A DNA stretch of 64,000 bases from positions 1,736,001-1,800,000 of the forward strand of contig NZ_CP186274.1 of assembly GCF_049331405.1 (NCBI RefSeq). The letters run 5' to 3'. The stretch comes from PoT sp049331405. Lineage in GTDB: Bacteria > Planctomycetota > Planctomycetia > Isosphaerales > Isosphaeraceae. The notes beneath the pieces are model-generated. The model was not told the origin of the DNA, did no database searches, and saw only the letters and a list, made by a program, of their open reading frames with translations. The position numbers and the translations under genes are program-made. The stretch's first letter is position 1, and each line of letters begins with the position of its first letter. Of the stretch, positions 27,465 through 36,746 are shown one piece after another.

Positions 27465-28667
27465 ATGAATACGCGTGGTTGGGAAAGGGTGACGCAGTGC
27501 TGGTCGGGTCGGATACGAATCGCGGCGTCGGGATTCATGGCACTCGCCATGATCTCGATCGGCGGTTCAGCCCCGGTGAGGGCGGCCGATCCGACGGCCC
27601 AAAGCATAACGCCGAAGGCAGATGCAGAGATAAAGCCCTTCGAATTGCGCTATCTTCCTCGCGTGTCCGCGGGAATGATTGCCGCTCGCCCGGCGGCGAT
27701 CGTCAAGCGCATGGGGAAGGACGCGATCACGCCGGTGCTTCGCGCCTACGCTTTCATGGACGTACGATTCATAAACATCACGGATTGGCTCCGAGGCGAG
27801 CCGCCCCGGTCGGGCTTCGTGACGCTCCGCTGCGAGGACATCGAGTCGGTCGTCGCGGGGTTCTGGTTGGGTGAAACCAAGTCGAAGAGCCCCGAAGGCG
27901 GAACATTCTACAAGTATAAAATCTGTGGCATGACCGTACGAGCTGTCGGGCCGTTCAACTGGCGGAACCTCTTCTCGCAATGGAACCTCGACCTCGTCGA
28001 GATCAAAGGGCTTCGAGGCTCTTATTACAAGTTGAAGGATCCGAAAAAGGCGGAATTCTTCAAGCTCTGGGCCATTTTTCTGCCGGACGACCGGACCCTG
28101 GTCTTCGACCTCGAGGAAACCATCAAAGGGTGGGTCGCCGGCGACCCCCAGACGGCTCCCGACTATCTCATGGTTGCCGACTGGCAGCGAGCCAGCCGGA
28201 GCGTGCTGGCCCTCGCGATCGATAATCGCGACGCCGGCATCTCAAGGTGGATCGCCCTGGCCCTATTCGATGATGCCTCCATGATACCTCTCCTTCGCGG
28301 GGTCGATCGCTGGATCATCTCGCTCGACGACACCGACGACCTGACGCTCCGGGCCGACGCTTCCGCTCACGACCCTCAGTCCTCGGCAGCCTTGATGAAT
28401 CAAGCCAGGGGCCTCGCCAAACGCGGGCGGGCCGCCCTGGCCAACTCCGCGCAGCAGCCAGGGGGCGTGGGCAGGATGAGCCGCCTCGCCAGTGACTGTC
28501 TCGAGAATTTCTCGATCAGCCAGTCTGACCATTCTTTGACTTTCAAATCGAAGGGCTTCGGCACCTTCGCCGATCTCGCCTCGATCCTCCTCGCGTTGTT
28601 CGCCAAGGACGACGGCATCCCCAGGCAGGCTTCCTCGAGCAAGCCCGAGCGTCGACCTGGGGATTGA
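27465..28667 (+). CDS. Secreted paralogue of the M56 sensor domain
   Basis: A 400-aa protein starting at ATG 27465 with GGAGGAG upstream; the long open frame before it overlaps the M56 gene out of frame and is rejected. Residues 1-41 include a signal peptide (FMALAMISIGGSAPVRAAD). The mature part matches the C-terminal domain of the preceding M56 protein nearly end to end: shared phrases include RCEDIESVVA, GMTVRAV and LPDDRTLVF. It is probably a soluble form that binds the same ligand or modulates the sensor; I do not know the ligand. Confidence 0.7.
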   Translation: MNTRGWERVTQCWSGRIRIAASGFMALAMISIGGSAPVRAADPTAQSITPKADAEIKPFELRYLPRVSAGMIAARPAAIVKRMGKDAITPVLRAYAFMDVRFINITDWLRGEPPRSGFVTLRCEDIESVVAGFWLGETKSKSPEGGTFYKYKICGMTVRAVGPFNWRNLFSQWNLDLVEIKGLRGSYYKLKDPKKAEFFKLWAIFLPDDRTLVFDLEETIKGWVAGDPQTAPDYLMVADWQRASRSVLALAIDNRDAGISRWIALALFDDASMIPLLRGVDRWIISLDDTDDLTLRADASAHDPQSSAALMNQARGLAKRGRAALANSAQQPGGVGRMSRLASDCLENFSISQSDHSLTFKSKGFGTFADLASILLALFAKDDGIPRQASSSKPERRPGD

Positions 28668-28780
28668 TCCGTGGTCCATTATGTGCAACGCCAATGACGC
28701 GAGTCATGGGCGAATCGCTCGATGATGATTCTGACAGGCCTTCTTATGATGACGTCTCGAAAGCGAGAGTATCGAGAGAG

Positions 28781-28908
28781 GGTGCGAGTTGCACGAGCCA
28801 CTGGCACGGCGTCGGGAACGGATGCGAGGATGTCATGGGGATTGGCCCCGCTCGGGGTGTCTGGCCGGCTTGGTAGACGCCAACGTCCAGGCCGGGCCGG
28901 TCCTCGTC
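28781..28908 (-). mobile_element. Remnant of the 9591-11069 type IS
   Basis: About 128 bp matching the transposase start region of the first IS (10892-11022) with few gaps. On the minus strand it reads MTSSHPFPTPCQWLVQLA, against MTSSHPTPAPCQWFAWLADV in the full element. The terminal inverted repeat is absent, so this is a truncated, older copy. Confidence 0.7.
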
Positions 28909-28942
28909 GCCCCCTCGATCGTTAGGCGTAGGGACTCTCCGC

Positions 28943-29316
28943 GTGGGCATTGCCGAACATGATCCACGTCGCTGGGATCGGCCGGGTTCGTGGGCCGTCG
29001 AGTCGCGGGATGCCGCTCTCGCGAGGCTCCCCGAGTTCGGGCGTCGTTTCTTCCAGGCGGTCATCGCCGAATTCGAAGAGGCGGTCGGAGCCCACTTTCT
29101 GCGGTGGTCAGAGCAGCCGGGCGATGTTTACGCCCTATTCGAACTGCCGGGAGGAGGCGCCGGGGTCCAGATCGATCCCGATCTGGGATACATCATCGTG
29201 TATGGGCCGACGGGCAAGCGGAGTACGGGGACTGGGGCGCCGATCAGGTGCCGCCTGCGGTCGCTCATCTCCGCCGTCTTATAAGCCGTGGTCGCGCCGG
29301 CCCAGGAGGTGGCTAG
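28943..29316 (+). CDS. Hypothetical protein with one apparent frameshift
   Basis: Starts at GTG 28943 (MGIAEHDPRRWDRPGSWAVE) and reads well to YIIVYGPTG, then changes to a different frame that continues QAEYGDWGADQVPPAVAHLR to TAG 29314-29316. Adding one G to the GGG at 29212-29214 joins the two parts into a 124-aa protein. The unrepaired frame ends at 29284. The motif FELPGGGAGVQIDPDLGYII suggests a small alpha/beta protein; similar short proteins are often immunity-like, but the family is not recognised. Confidence 0.55.
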
Positions 29317-29645
29317 AAGGCCGAATGAGCCGATCACCATGCAGCGCGAATGAAGCAAAGCCCCGGAAAGTGCGGTAAAAGTTTTCAGTAAGTGGTGATA
29401 TAATGATGATATAAGAATGGATGCCTTGCAGGACTGCCTCGATGTCGAGAATATCTCGGATGCAGACGACCGCGGATTGGCCGGGCTTTCTTGCGGTTGG
29501 CCTCTTGTCGCTGCGCGACCCCGATTGTTCCAATCGCGGCTACCCAAATTCGATCACCAGGTGGGGTCTGAGGAGTGCTTTTCGCGATTTCCGGGGCCCG
29601 CGCAGGGGCTCAGGAGAGCTGAAATCGACCTCGGCCGGTCGATGG
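29317..29645. other. Intergenic, AT-richer promoter-like stretch
   Basis: No gene seen. At 29395-29415 an AT-rich stretch with TATAAT and a repeated GATGATATAA word could hold a promoter, but no clear plus-strand gene follows. Confidence 0.3.
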
Positions 29646-30032
29646 CTAGATTTCGTCGAAGCGCTCCTTTTTCGCTTCGACCTCATCCATGTCGATGTCG
29701 ATCGATCCATCGTGATTCACCAGGAACCACGCACGTTGAGCCCCGCCTTTGCCCGGCTCGATCACCGACCTGAAAGTCACATAGTATACGTAGTGTAGGC
29801 TATTCGGCATGGACCACTTAGACAATTTGGAAAAGGACCATTGATGCAGCGGAAATGTCCGCAATTTATGCTTGATCGAAATGTCTTCGAAATCTTGATC
29901 CTTCAGTAGTTGCTTGATCAGGTTCGCATCCCGTTTATAACGCATAAAAGTTGTCATGAATATTATGGTTACTGATGATGCGGCGACGAAGAAAAGGCAC
30001 ACATATTTTATGAACCATTCTGTAGTCGGCAT
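29646..30032 (-). CDS. Small membrane protein
   Basis: A 128-aa protein with one membrane helix at about residues 8-29 (KYVCLFFVAASSVTIIFMTT), a short basic loop (RYKRDANLIKQLLKDQ) and a beta-rich soluble domain (HYVYYVTFRSVIEP, AWFLVNHDGSIDIDMDE). Its base composition is lower in GC than its neighbours, which could point to transfer. Start ATG 30032 has only a weak ribosome site. Function unknown. Confidence 0.6.
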   Translation of the reverse strand: MPTTEWFIKYVCLFFVAASSVTIIFMTTFMRYKRDANLIKQLLKDQDFEDISIKHKLRTFPLHQWSFSKLSKWSMPNSLHYVYYVTFRSVIEPGKGGAQRAWFLVNHDGSIDIDMDEVEAKKERFDEI

Positions 30033-30225
30033 CGCGCGCCCCTCGTATGCATTGTCCGGGGCGAGATCGGCGGGAGGAAATCTGGCGTGAGCTGCCTGGA
30101 ATGTTCGACCGCCGATCCCGACCAGATTCTTTATATTCCACCCAGGATTACATCCGCAAGCCGATCCGCTTTGACGGGCCTCAGAGCGTCAAGCCTATGA
30201 GTCGAGGGCCTTCCGGGCGGGACGA

Positions 30226-31236
30226 TTATTGATTGCCTCGGTGAGGCTGGGGGGCGTCGCGCTCGATGAGCAGGCGGGCCTGCATCATCGCGGAGAGGAG
30301 GAGGCGGGCGATGTCGTCGCGGCGCTCGGCGTACTTGGCGGCTTCGAAGGGGCTGCCGTCGTAGAGCTTGGGGTCGAGGTAGGGCATCGAGATCCGTTTC
30401 GAGGCCCCCTTGACGATCGGGCAGCCGGCGTCGGCCTCGCTGCAGACCATCAGGGCGGCGAAGCCTTTCTGCGGGTTGGCGGGGTCGGCGTAGTGCTTCG
30501 AAAACTCGATGGCCTCCATCGGCGACTCGGCCGAGGGGGTTCCCCAGCGGACGCGGTGGCGAGGATTCGCGGTGTGGGGCTCGCCGCGAGGGGCCTCGTC
30601 GCCGGTCGGCTCGATCTCGACGCCGATCGAACGAAGGGCCTCGATGGTCCGGGGGTTGAAGGCCGTCGGCGCGGTGCCGCCGCTGTGGAAGCGGACCTCG
30701 GGAAGGCCGTAGTAGGCGGCGGCGACGTTGCCCATCGTCGAGCCGAGGATGCTACGCCGGGAGTTGCCCGTGCAGACGACCGTGATGTCCAGGGCCTGGC
30801 CGGGGCGGTAGGAGCGGGCGATCCAGGCGGCGAGGTCGCCCCCCGCCTCGCGGTGGGCCTCGCCGATCATGTCGTACGACGTCGTCAGCGCGTCGAGGTG
30901 GCGTCGGATCGACGGATGAAGATGGCGGCGACTCTCGGGCTCGGCGGACTTCAACGCGCCGGCGATCTCGCCGGGGGAGAGCCGGCGGTCGCCTCCCGCC
31001 AGGGATTGGAACACGTCATCGCTCATGAGGCCTCCCAGTTCGTCGAGGGTGATGACTCCGTCCTTGCCCAGGGCTTTGAAGAGCGTGGCCTTGAGCCGGA
31101 GGTCATTCGCCGGCGTGGCGGCCGAGGCCTTGCCGTGGGCTTGCAGGCACCAGAGCGCCCGAACGAAGGGCCCGGCGTCGTCGGTCGGGGCGGGCGCCGC
31201 GGCCAGGATGCAGGCGGCGATCCAGGGGATTGGCAT
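30226..31236 (-). CDS. Arsenate reductase-like low-molecular-weight phosphatase
   Basis: A 336-aa protein starting at ATG 31236 with a signal peptide (residues 1-20). A middle helical part (about 45-90) contains two degenerate EF-hand-like segments (LGKDGVITLDEL, GGDRRLSPGEI). From about 145 comes a low-molecular-weight phosphatase fold with the loop CTGNSRRS (CX5R) and the acid loop MPYLDP near the end. Thioredoxin-coupled ArsC reduces arsenate with this fold. The gene follows arsM and arsR in the same direction, supporting an arsenic role. An export signal on such an enzyme is unusual. Confidence 0.7.
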   Translation of the reverse strand: MPIPWIAACILAAAPAPTDDAGPFVRALWCLQAHGKASAATPANDLRLKATLFKALGKDGVITLDELGGLMSDDVFQSLAGGDRRLSPGEIAGALKSAEPESRRHLHPSIRRHLDALTTSYDMIGEAHREAGGDLAAWIARSYRPGQALDITVVCTGNSRRSILGSTMGNVAAAYYGLPEVRFHSGGTAPTAFNPRTIEALRSIGVEIEPTGDEAPRGEPHTANPRHRVRWGTPSAESPMEAIEFSKHYADPANPQKGFAALMVCSEADAGCPIVKGASKRISMPYLDPKLYDGSPFEAAKYAERRDDIARLLLSAMMQARLLIERDAPQPHRGNQ

Positions 31237-31252
31237 CTGTCGAGATCCTCAT

Positions 31253-32053
31253 TCATTTGATGGCGGTGATGTTGACGCTGAGGAGATGCTCGACGCCGGC
31301 GGGGGGCGTCGCGCCCGAGATCTCGAGCATCTTGCGGGCGGCCTCGGGGTGCGTCTCCACGGCGATGGAGGTGAAGCCGGCCCGTTCCAGCCTCGCGACG
31401 TAATCGTCCAGCACGAGGGCACCTCCGATGCAGCCGACGAGGGCCTCCATGTCCTGGCGGACCGTCGCCTCGGGCTCGCGTCCCCAGGCCATGTCGGAGA
31501 CCGCCAGCCGGCCGCCGGGCTTCAAGACGCGATGGATTTCGCGGAAGGCCCGGTCCTTGTCCGGCACCAGATTCAACACGCAGTTGCTGATCGTCACGTC
31601 GATGGAGGCGTCGTCGACCGGGAGCGACTCGATCTCCCCCTTGCGGAACTCGACGTTCGTCAGCCCCCCCCTCTCGGCGTTGCCCCGGGCCTTCTCGAGC
31701 ATCGCGTCGGTCATGTCGACGCCGATCACTCGGCCGGTCGGGCCGACCTTCCTGGCCGCGAGGAAGCAGTCGAAGCCGGCGCCGCTGCCGAGGTCGAGCA
31801 CGCTCTGCCCGGCCTTCAGGGCCGCGATCTCCTGCGGGTTCCCGCACGAGAGGCCGAGGTTCGCCCCCTCGGGCAGGGCGGCCAGTTCCTCCGGCGAGTA
31901 GCCGAAGCCGATGGCCAGGCCCTCGGCGTTGTCCGTGCAGCCGCAGAGCGAGCCGCAGGCACCCTCCCCCTTGGCGACCTTGCCGTATTGATCGCGGACC
32001 GTGGCCTTGATGGCCTCGGCGTCGTCCAGCATCTCCAGCGGGTTCGTTCCCAT
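31253..32053 (-). CDS. arsM: Arsenite S-adenosylmethionine methyltransferase
   Basis: A 266-aa protein starting at ATG 32053, with AAAGGA just upstream; the frame to TTG 32098 is rejected because it covers an operator-like palindrome. The SAM-binding motif is LDLGSGAGFDCF (about residues 85-96), followed by VIGVDMTDAML. The conserved arsenite-binding cysteines appear as LSCGNP, ISNCVLNL and LVGCIGGAL. It methylates As(III) to volatile or more readily exported forms in the cytoplasm. It lies between arsR and the phosphatase gene, 16 bp before the latter. Confidence 0.9.
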   Translation of the reverse strand: MGTNPLEMLDDAEAIKATVRDQYGKVAKGEGACGSLCGCTDNAEGLAIGFGYSPEELAALPEGANLGLSCGNPQEIAALKAGQSVLDLGSGAGFDCFLAARKVGPTGRVIGVDMTDAMLEKARGNAERGGLTNVEFRKGEIESLPVDDASIDVTISNCVLNLVPDKDRAFREIHRVLKPGGRLAVSDMAWGREPEATVRQDMEALVGCIGGALVLDDYVARLERAGFTSIAVETHPEAARKMLEISGATPPAGVEHLLSVNITAIK

Positions 32054-32069
32054 GGTCGTCTGTCCTTTG

Positions 32070-32087
32070 TATCCGCCTGGGCGGATA
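32070..32087 (-). promoter_or_regulatory. ArsR operator-like palindrome before arsM
   Basis: TATCCGCC TG GGCGGATA: perfect 8-bp arms with a 2-bp spacer, 16 bp before the arsM start. A related sequence (13 of 18 positions) overlaps the arsR start at 32466-32483. Confidence 0.6.
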
Positions 32088-32114
32088 TATTGGGTCAAAA
32101 AAATGCCGCGGCGT

Positions 32115-32474
32115 TCATTCGCCGCAGTAGGTCAACCCCGCGAGGCGCCGGCGGTCGCGGTCGACCCGGTCGGAGTCCTTGCAGGCGTCGATGCAGGTGA
32201 GGAGGCATTTGTGCAGGTCGCCGGCGGGCCGGGCGAGTCGGTAGTGGACCCAGAGGCCCTCCTTGCGGCCGACGACCAGGCCCCTGACGCGCAGGTAGGC
32301 GAGGTGCCGCGAGACCGTCGACTGCGGGAGCTCCAGGGCCTCGTGCAGGTGGCAGACGCACACCTCGCCCCCGGCCAGCAGGCTCAGGAGCCGCAGGCGT
32401 ACCGGGTCGGCGAACGCCTTGAAAAGCTCGGTGCTGGCATCCAGGCTGTCGGCCGTCGGGTCGTTCATCCGCAT
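32115..32474 (-). CDS. arsR: ArsR/SmtB-family metalloid-responsive repressor
   Basis: A 119-aa protein with a winged-helix domain: FKAFADPVRLRLLSLLAGGE, metalloid-binding CVCHLHEAL at the alpha-3 position, and the recognition helix QSTVSRHLAYLRVRGLVV. It represses the operon until As(III) binds the cysteines. The start is ATG 32474 (ATG 32468, two codons on, is possible). No SD sequence is present: the -10 box ends five bases before the ATG, so the mRNA is probably leaderless. Upstream frame to 32516 runs through the promoter and is rejected. Confidence 0.85.
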   Translation of the reverse strand: MRMNDPTADSLDASTELFKAFADPVRLRLLSLLAGGEVCVCHLHEALELPQSTVSRHLAYLRVRGLVVGRKEGLWVHYRLARPAGDLHKCLLTCIDACKDSDRVDRDRRRLAGLTYCGE

Positions 32475-32509
32475 AGCCGAATATAGTCGGGAGGCGGAGG
32501 GCTCGTCAA
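32466..32509 (-). promoter_or_regulatory. arsR promoter and overlapping operator
   Basis: On the minus strand, TTGACG (32504-32509), an 18-bp spacer and TATATT (32480-32485) form a near-consensus promoter. The expected transcription start falls at the arsR ATG. TATTCGGCTATGCGGATG (32466-32483) resembles the arsM operator and covers the -10 to +10 region, suitable for autorepression. Confidence 0.7.
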
Positions 32510-32855
32510 CCCCCATCGATCCGGGGCCGAGGTCGATTCAGGGCCGTGTCCGGGCATCGTCCTGGTAAGGGGCGCAAGGATGTCCGGAAAACATTTACTT
32601 GGGAAGTTGACGTGGTGTGTGTTATAGATAATTTGGGTAAGTCGTGTTTATTAGGCAGATAGCCGATGCATGACTGTCCAGTCAGGGTCGTCCGAGGCTC
32701 GACGCGGCGAAGACTCGACGGGAGCCGACAACCTTCGGCCATCAGGCGGGGTTGGCGGATCGCGGTGCGCCCGCAGGTCCTTGCGGGGGTGCACGAGCGA
32801 GGTTCGGCGGCGTTGTGAAGGCCGACACCGAATTCTGAGGGGCGAGGCTACGACC

Positions 32856-35800
32856 ATGGCGTTCCGACCGAAGGCTCTTTCCTTGTTCCACCTTGCGAAA
32901 TCCGGGGCCAGAGCCGGGAGGCGGCAGGCGTCGCGACCCCGGCTGAATGCCGTCGAGACGCTGGAAGATCGGGAGCTGTTGTCGACGTTCGCGGTGACGA
33001 GCCTCGGGGATAACGGGGCGGGGACCCTGCGCCGGGCGATCCTCCAGGCGAACGCCACGCCGGGGCCGGATACGATCAGCTTCGACGTTGCCGGCACGAT
33101 CCGGATAAGTCGGACCTCGCTCCCCGCGATCACCGACAGGGTGGCGATCGACGGGACGACGGCCCCAGGGTTCTCGGGGACGCCCGTCGTCGGCGTGAAC
33201 TTCAGCGGGACGCTGGGGCTGAGGTTCAACCAGGGGTCGGACGGCTCGAGCCTCACGTCGCTCTCGCTGGTGCGTGCGAAGCAGGCCGGGGTGACGCTGA
33301 ACGCCTCGCACATCGTCGTGCAGGGGAATTACATCGGGCTCATGACCAACGGCGTGACCGTGGCCGGGAACCGGGGCGACGGCATCCGCATCAACGCCGG
33401 GTCGCACGACAACCTGATCGGCCGCAAGGATCCGGTCAGCAGCGTCCAGTATTTCAACGCCTCGTCCGTCTCCATGCAGCCGGTCTCGGCCTGGCAGGGG
33501 ATCCGCGAGAACCCCAACGCGAGCGGCCAGTACCTCATCGTCGGCACGTCGGGCAACAACGGCCTGCTCTACGAAGGGCCGATCAGCGGCGTCGGCGGGA
33601 CGAGCTTCTCGGTGAACGTCCCGAACGCCAACTCGACCAGCGTCTACGGGCCGAACGTCGTCAAGGACGGCCTGATCCAGCTCGTCGGCAGTTACAAGGA
33701 TGGTAACGACAAGGTCAACGGCTTCCTCTTCCAGGGGACGACGAGCGACCTCTCCAATCCCGGCGCGTATCGGACGATCGACTACCCGGGCGCGAAATAC
33801 ACGTACGTCCACAGCACGATGGGAGGCCTCGCCGTCGGCAACGCCGACGGGCCCGAGGGCAACGCCCCGCTCGGCACCGGCCACGCCTTCCTCTACGACG
33901 TCAACCAGGACAAGATCCTGACGGACATCGTCTATCCCGGCTCGACGACGACCACGGCCTACGGCATCTGGCAGAACGACACGCCGGGCGGCACGAGCTA
34001 CACCATCTGCGGCGGCTACTCGGCCCCCGGCGACAAGGCCGACGGCCTCGCGCATGGATACCTCGTCGACTACGACTCGGCCACCGGCAAGTTCAGCAAC
34101 TGGGCCTCGTTCCAGTACCCCAACGGCGCGGCGGGCAAGGACTTCATCAGCCACTTCGAGGGGATCAGCGGCGACCAGAAGGGGGTGTACACCCTCAACG
34201 CCGACTCGCTGCTCCTCGGCTCGAACGGCGGCGTCCAGGGCTCGTTCGTCACCGTCAGGCGCAACACCGACGGCTCATTCGGGCCGAGCACCTGGGTCGA
34301 CCTGAACTACCCGGGAATCGACGGCGCCTTCAGCTCCAACTCGGTGGCGGGGAATCAGGTGGTGGGGGTCGTCGCGGGCAACGGCGGCGTCTTCTCGGCC
34401 CAGGCGAGCATCAACACCGGCTTCCAGCTCTCGAACGTCATCAGCGGCAACCAGGGCAACGGGATCGGGATCTACGGGGCCTCGGATAATCAGGTCGCGA
34501 TGAATTACATCGGCACGGATCCGACCGGCAACGCCCGCCTCGGGAACGGGCAGAACGGGATCCTCGTGACGGCCGGGGCGACGAGGAACCTCATCGGCGG
34601 CGAGGCGACCGGCGGCAACGACCCGACGAAAGGGGTCTTCGTCAGGCCGCCGCAGGGGAACCTGATCTCGGGCAACCGCGGCAACGGCGTGCTGATCATC
34701 CACGGGGCGAATCACAACGTCCTGGCCGGCAACTTCGTCGGCACGACGGCCTCGGGCAACGCCGCGCTCGGGAACCGCCAGGACGGCGTGGCGATCGACA
34801 GGGCCGACAACAACCAGCTCCTCGGCTGCACCTTCCAGCAGGATCCGTTCGTCTTCTACAACGTGATCAGCGGCAACGGCGGCAACGGGGTCCGCGTCAC
34901 CGACTCCAACGACACGACCATCCAGGCCAACTTCATGGGGGTCGGGGCCAACAACGCCACGCTCGTCCCCAACGGCGGCGACGGCCTCCTGGTCTCGGGC
35001 AGTTCGAGCGGGATCCAGGTCGGCGGCGTCATCCCGCTGGGCAACGTCATCTCGGGCAACCGCCGCAACGGCATCGAGGTGAAGGACCGGGCCACCGGGT
35101 TCGTCTCCTTCAACACCTTCGCGGGCCTCTATGCCTTCGGGGGCGCAGCTCCGAACGGCCAGAACGGGATCCTGATCACCTCGAGCGGCGGCAACAACCT
35201 GATCCGCACGAGCATCGTCTCGGGCAACGTCGGCAACGGCATCGTGCTGAGCGGGAACGCGACGGGGGTCCAGGTCACCGAGTCGGGCATCGGCACCAAC
35301 ACCGTGCTGACCCAGGAACTCCCCAACGGCGGCGACGGCATCCTGATCTCGGGCAAGGCGCATGACAACGCCATCGGCGGGTTCCAGGCCTCGATCGTGC
35401 CCCAGGTGACGATCTCGGCGAATGGCGGCTACGGCATCCGGGTCGTCGGCTCGGCCCGCAATAATCAGGTCGTGAACACGTTCATCGGCACGAGCGCGAA
35501 GGCGACCAAGAACCTGGCCAACCACCTGGGCGGGATCTACCTGGGACGGGGCACGTCGGGCACGACGATCGGCGGCACCGACCCGAACGACCGCAACGAC
35601 ATCCTCTTCAACGACGGCAACGGCGTGACGATCGCGTCGTCGACGGGCAACGTGCTGCTCGGCAACAACATCGGCTCGAATACGGGGTCGGGGGTCTTCG
35701 TGCAGGCCGGGCGCGGAACCGTGATCGGCTCGGCGACGGCGGGCAACTCGATCACCGGCAACGGCGTCGACGGCGTCTACCTCGCGTCGGACCTGACCGG

Positions 35801-36047
35801 CTCGAGGGTCGAGGGCAACGGCATCAGCGGCAACGTCGGCAACGGCGTGACCCTGGCCGGCACCCGTCGCGTCGTCATCGGCGGCAGCTCCCCCGGCGCC
35901 GGCAATCGGATCGACAAGAACCAGGGGTTCGGCCTCGCCGCCTTCGGCATCTGCACCGACACCGTCGTCCAGCAGAATGTGATCGTCGACAACACGCAAG
36001 GTAACGTCGATCTCTCCAAGTCGACCGGCGTGACCTACCTCAGCTAA
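32856..36047 (+). CDS. Secreted right-handed beta-helix protein
   Basis: A 1063-aa protein starting at ATG 32856 (GAGG upstream); the frame to 32670 is rejected. The N-terminus has the planctomycete sorting-type motif ETLEDRELLST at about residues 30-40, then LRRAILQANA, typical of large extracellular beta-helix proteins. From about residue 590 to the end run imperfect repeats of NVISGN and NGI/NGV with GNFIG-type turns, the coils of a parallel beta helix. The middle part (about 215-520) is less regular and looks like an inserted beta-propeller-like domain. It is likely a surface or polysaccharide-binding protein. Confidence 0.8.
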   Translation: MAFRPKALSLFHLAKSGARAGRRQASRPRLNAVETLEDRELLSTFAVTSLGDNGAGTLRRAILQANATPGPDTISFDVAGTIRISRTSLPAITDRVAIDGTTAPGFSGTPVVGVNFSGTLGLRFNQGSDGSSLTSLSLVRAKQAGVTLNASHIVVQGNYIGLMTNGVTVAGNRGDGIRINAGSHDNLIGRKDPVSSVQYFNASSVSMQPVSAWQGIRENPNASGQYLIVGTSGNNGLLYEGPISGVGGTSFSVNVPNANSTSVYGPNVVKDGLIQLVGSYKDGNDKVNGFLFQGTTSDLSNPGAYRTIDYPGAKYTYVHSTMGGLAVGNADGPEGNAPLGTGHAFLYDVNQDKILTDIVYPGSTTTTAYGIWQNDTPGGTSYTICGGYSAPGDKADGLAHGYLVDYDSATGKFSNWASFQYPNGAAGKDFISHFEGISGDQKGVYTLNADSLLLGSNGGVQGSFVTVRRNTDGSFGPSTWVDLNYPGIDGAFSSNSVAGNQVVGVVAGNGGVFSAQASINTGFQLSNVISGNQGNGIGIYGASDNQVAMNYIGTDPTGNARLGNGQNGILVTAGATRNLIGGEATGGNDPTKGVFVRPPQGNLISGNRGNGVLIIHGANHNVLAGNFVGTTASGNAALGNRQDGVAIDRADNNQLLGCTFQQDPFVFYNVISGNGGNGVRVTDSNDTTIQANFMGVGANNATLVPNGGDGLLVSGSSSGIQVGGVIPLGNVISGNRRNGIEVKDRATGFVSFNTFAGLYAFGGAAPNGQNGILITSSGGNNLIRTSIVSGNVGNGIVLSGNATGVQVTESGIGTNTVLTQELPNGGDGILISGKAHDNAIGGFQASIVPQVTISANGGYGIRVVGSARNNQVVNTFIGTSAKATKNLANHLGGIYLGRGTSGTTIGGTDPNDRNDILFNDGNGVTIASSTGNVLLGNNIGSNTGSGVFVQAGRGTVIGSATAGNSITGNGVDGVYLASDLTGSRVEGNGISGNVGNGVTLAGTRRVVIGGSSPGAGNRIDKNQGFGLAAFGICTDTVVQQNVIVDNTQGNVDLSKSTGVTYLS

Positions 36048-36081
36048 GTCGACCGGGTCGACCAATCTCATTCGAGAAAAA

Positions 36082-36133
36082 GGCGGCTTCCTCGCGGCAA
36101 CCTTCGCATAGGTATGCACGCGAGGAAGCCGCC
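36082..36133 (-). terminator. Long hairpin between convergent genes
   Basis: A perfect 15-bp stem (36082-36096 / 36119-36133) with a 22-base loop. On the minus strand it is followed by TTTTT, so it terminates the 36231-36533 gene best and probably also the beta-helix gene on the plus strand. Confidence 0.75.
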
Positions 36134-36230
36134 GCCGTTTGATCGTCGGGGTCTTCCTGAGCGTTATCCCCGCCTGGCTGGATTTTGGCCGATTTCCTGG
36201 CTGTTTGAGCCAGGGGCTGGCTGCGCGTTC

Positions 36231-36533
36231 TCAGTCGTCGCCTGGTCCGTACTCCTCGATGATGGCGTCCGTCGAGAGGGTCAACCATCGCTCTTTTTCA
36301 TCCAGGAGGTCCTTCGATTTGTGGCCGGTGGGATCGCGTTGGGGATACTCCCGGATGAGGGCTTGCTTCGCCTTGATGACCGCCAGAGCCGCGAGGCGCA
36401 GATTCTCCGCGGCCTTGGAAATGTGGTGCGAGTTTTCCTTGCGTTTGACCACGCCGCGAAGCCGGCCGAGTTTCCGATCGTAGTAATCCAACTTCCTGTC
36501 CGGTTGCGAGTGCTCATTGACTGACCAGCCCAT
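36231..36533 (-). CDS. Small basic helical protein
   Basis: A 100-aa protein with ATG 36533 preferred over TTG 36542. It is mostly helical and rich in Lys, Arg and Glu (ENLRLAALAVIKAKQALIRE), with a C-terminus of about 20 acidic and polar residues. No membrane segment. It is followed by a strong terminator hairpin. Family not recognised. Confidence 0.5.
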   Translation of the reverse strand: MGWSVNEHSQPDRKLDYYDRKLGRLRGVVKRKENSHHISKAAENLRLAALAVIKAKQALIREYPQRDPTGHKSKDLLDEKERWLTLSTDAIIEEYGPGDD

Positions 36534-36746
36534 TCTTCGCAATCGCCTCCGCTCAAGGTTGGGTTGAGGAACGGCATCCTCGGATAGACACGACGCGGCC
36601 GATCGGGTTCGCGTCAGGACGCCTGGCGAGGCTGGCGATGGGTCGTCTCGGGCGGACGCACGGGGCTCGCTTGAGGAGATTTCGCCGATATCATAAGATT
36701 TCAGCGCAGGGCATTACGTAGATGTTTAAGGATTGAGGCAATTCGC

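Noticed and set aside
34275..36119. A 614-codon minus-strand frame opposite the beta-helix gene
   Set aside because: It is the high-GC shadow of the repetitive beta-helix coding strand; no family or ribosome site.
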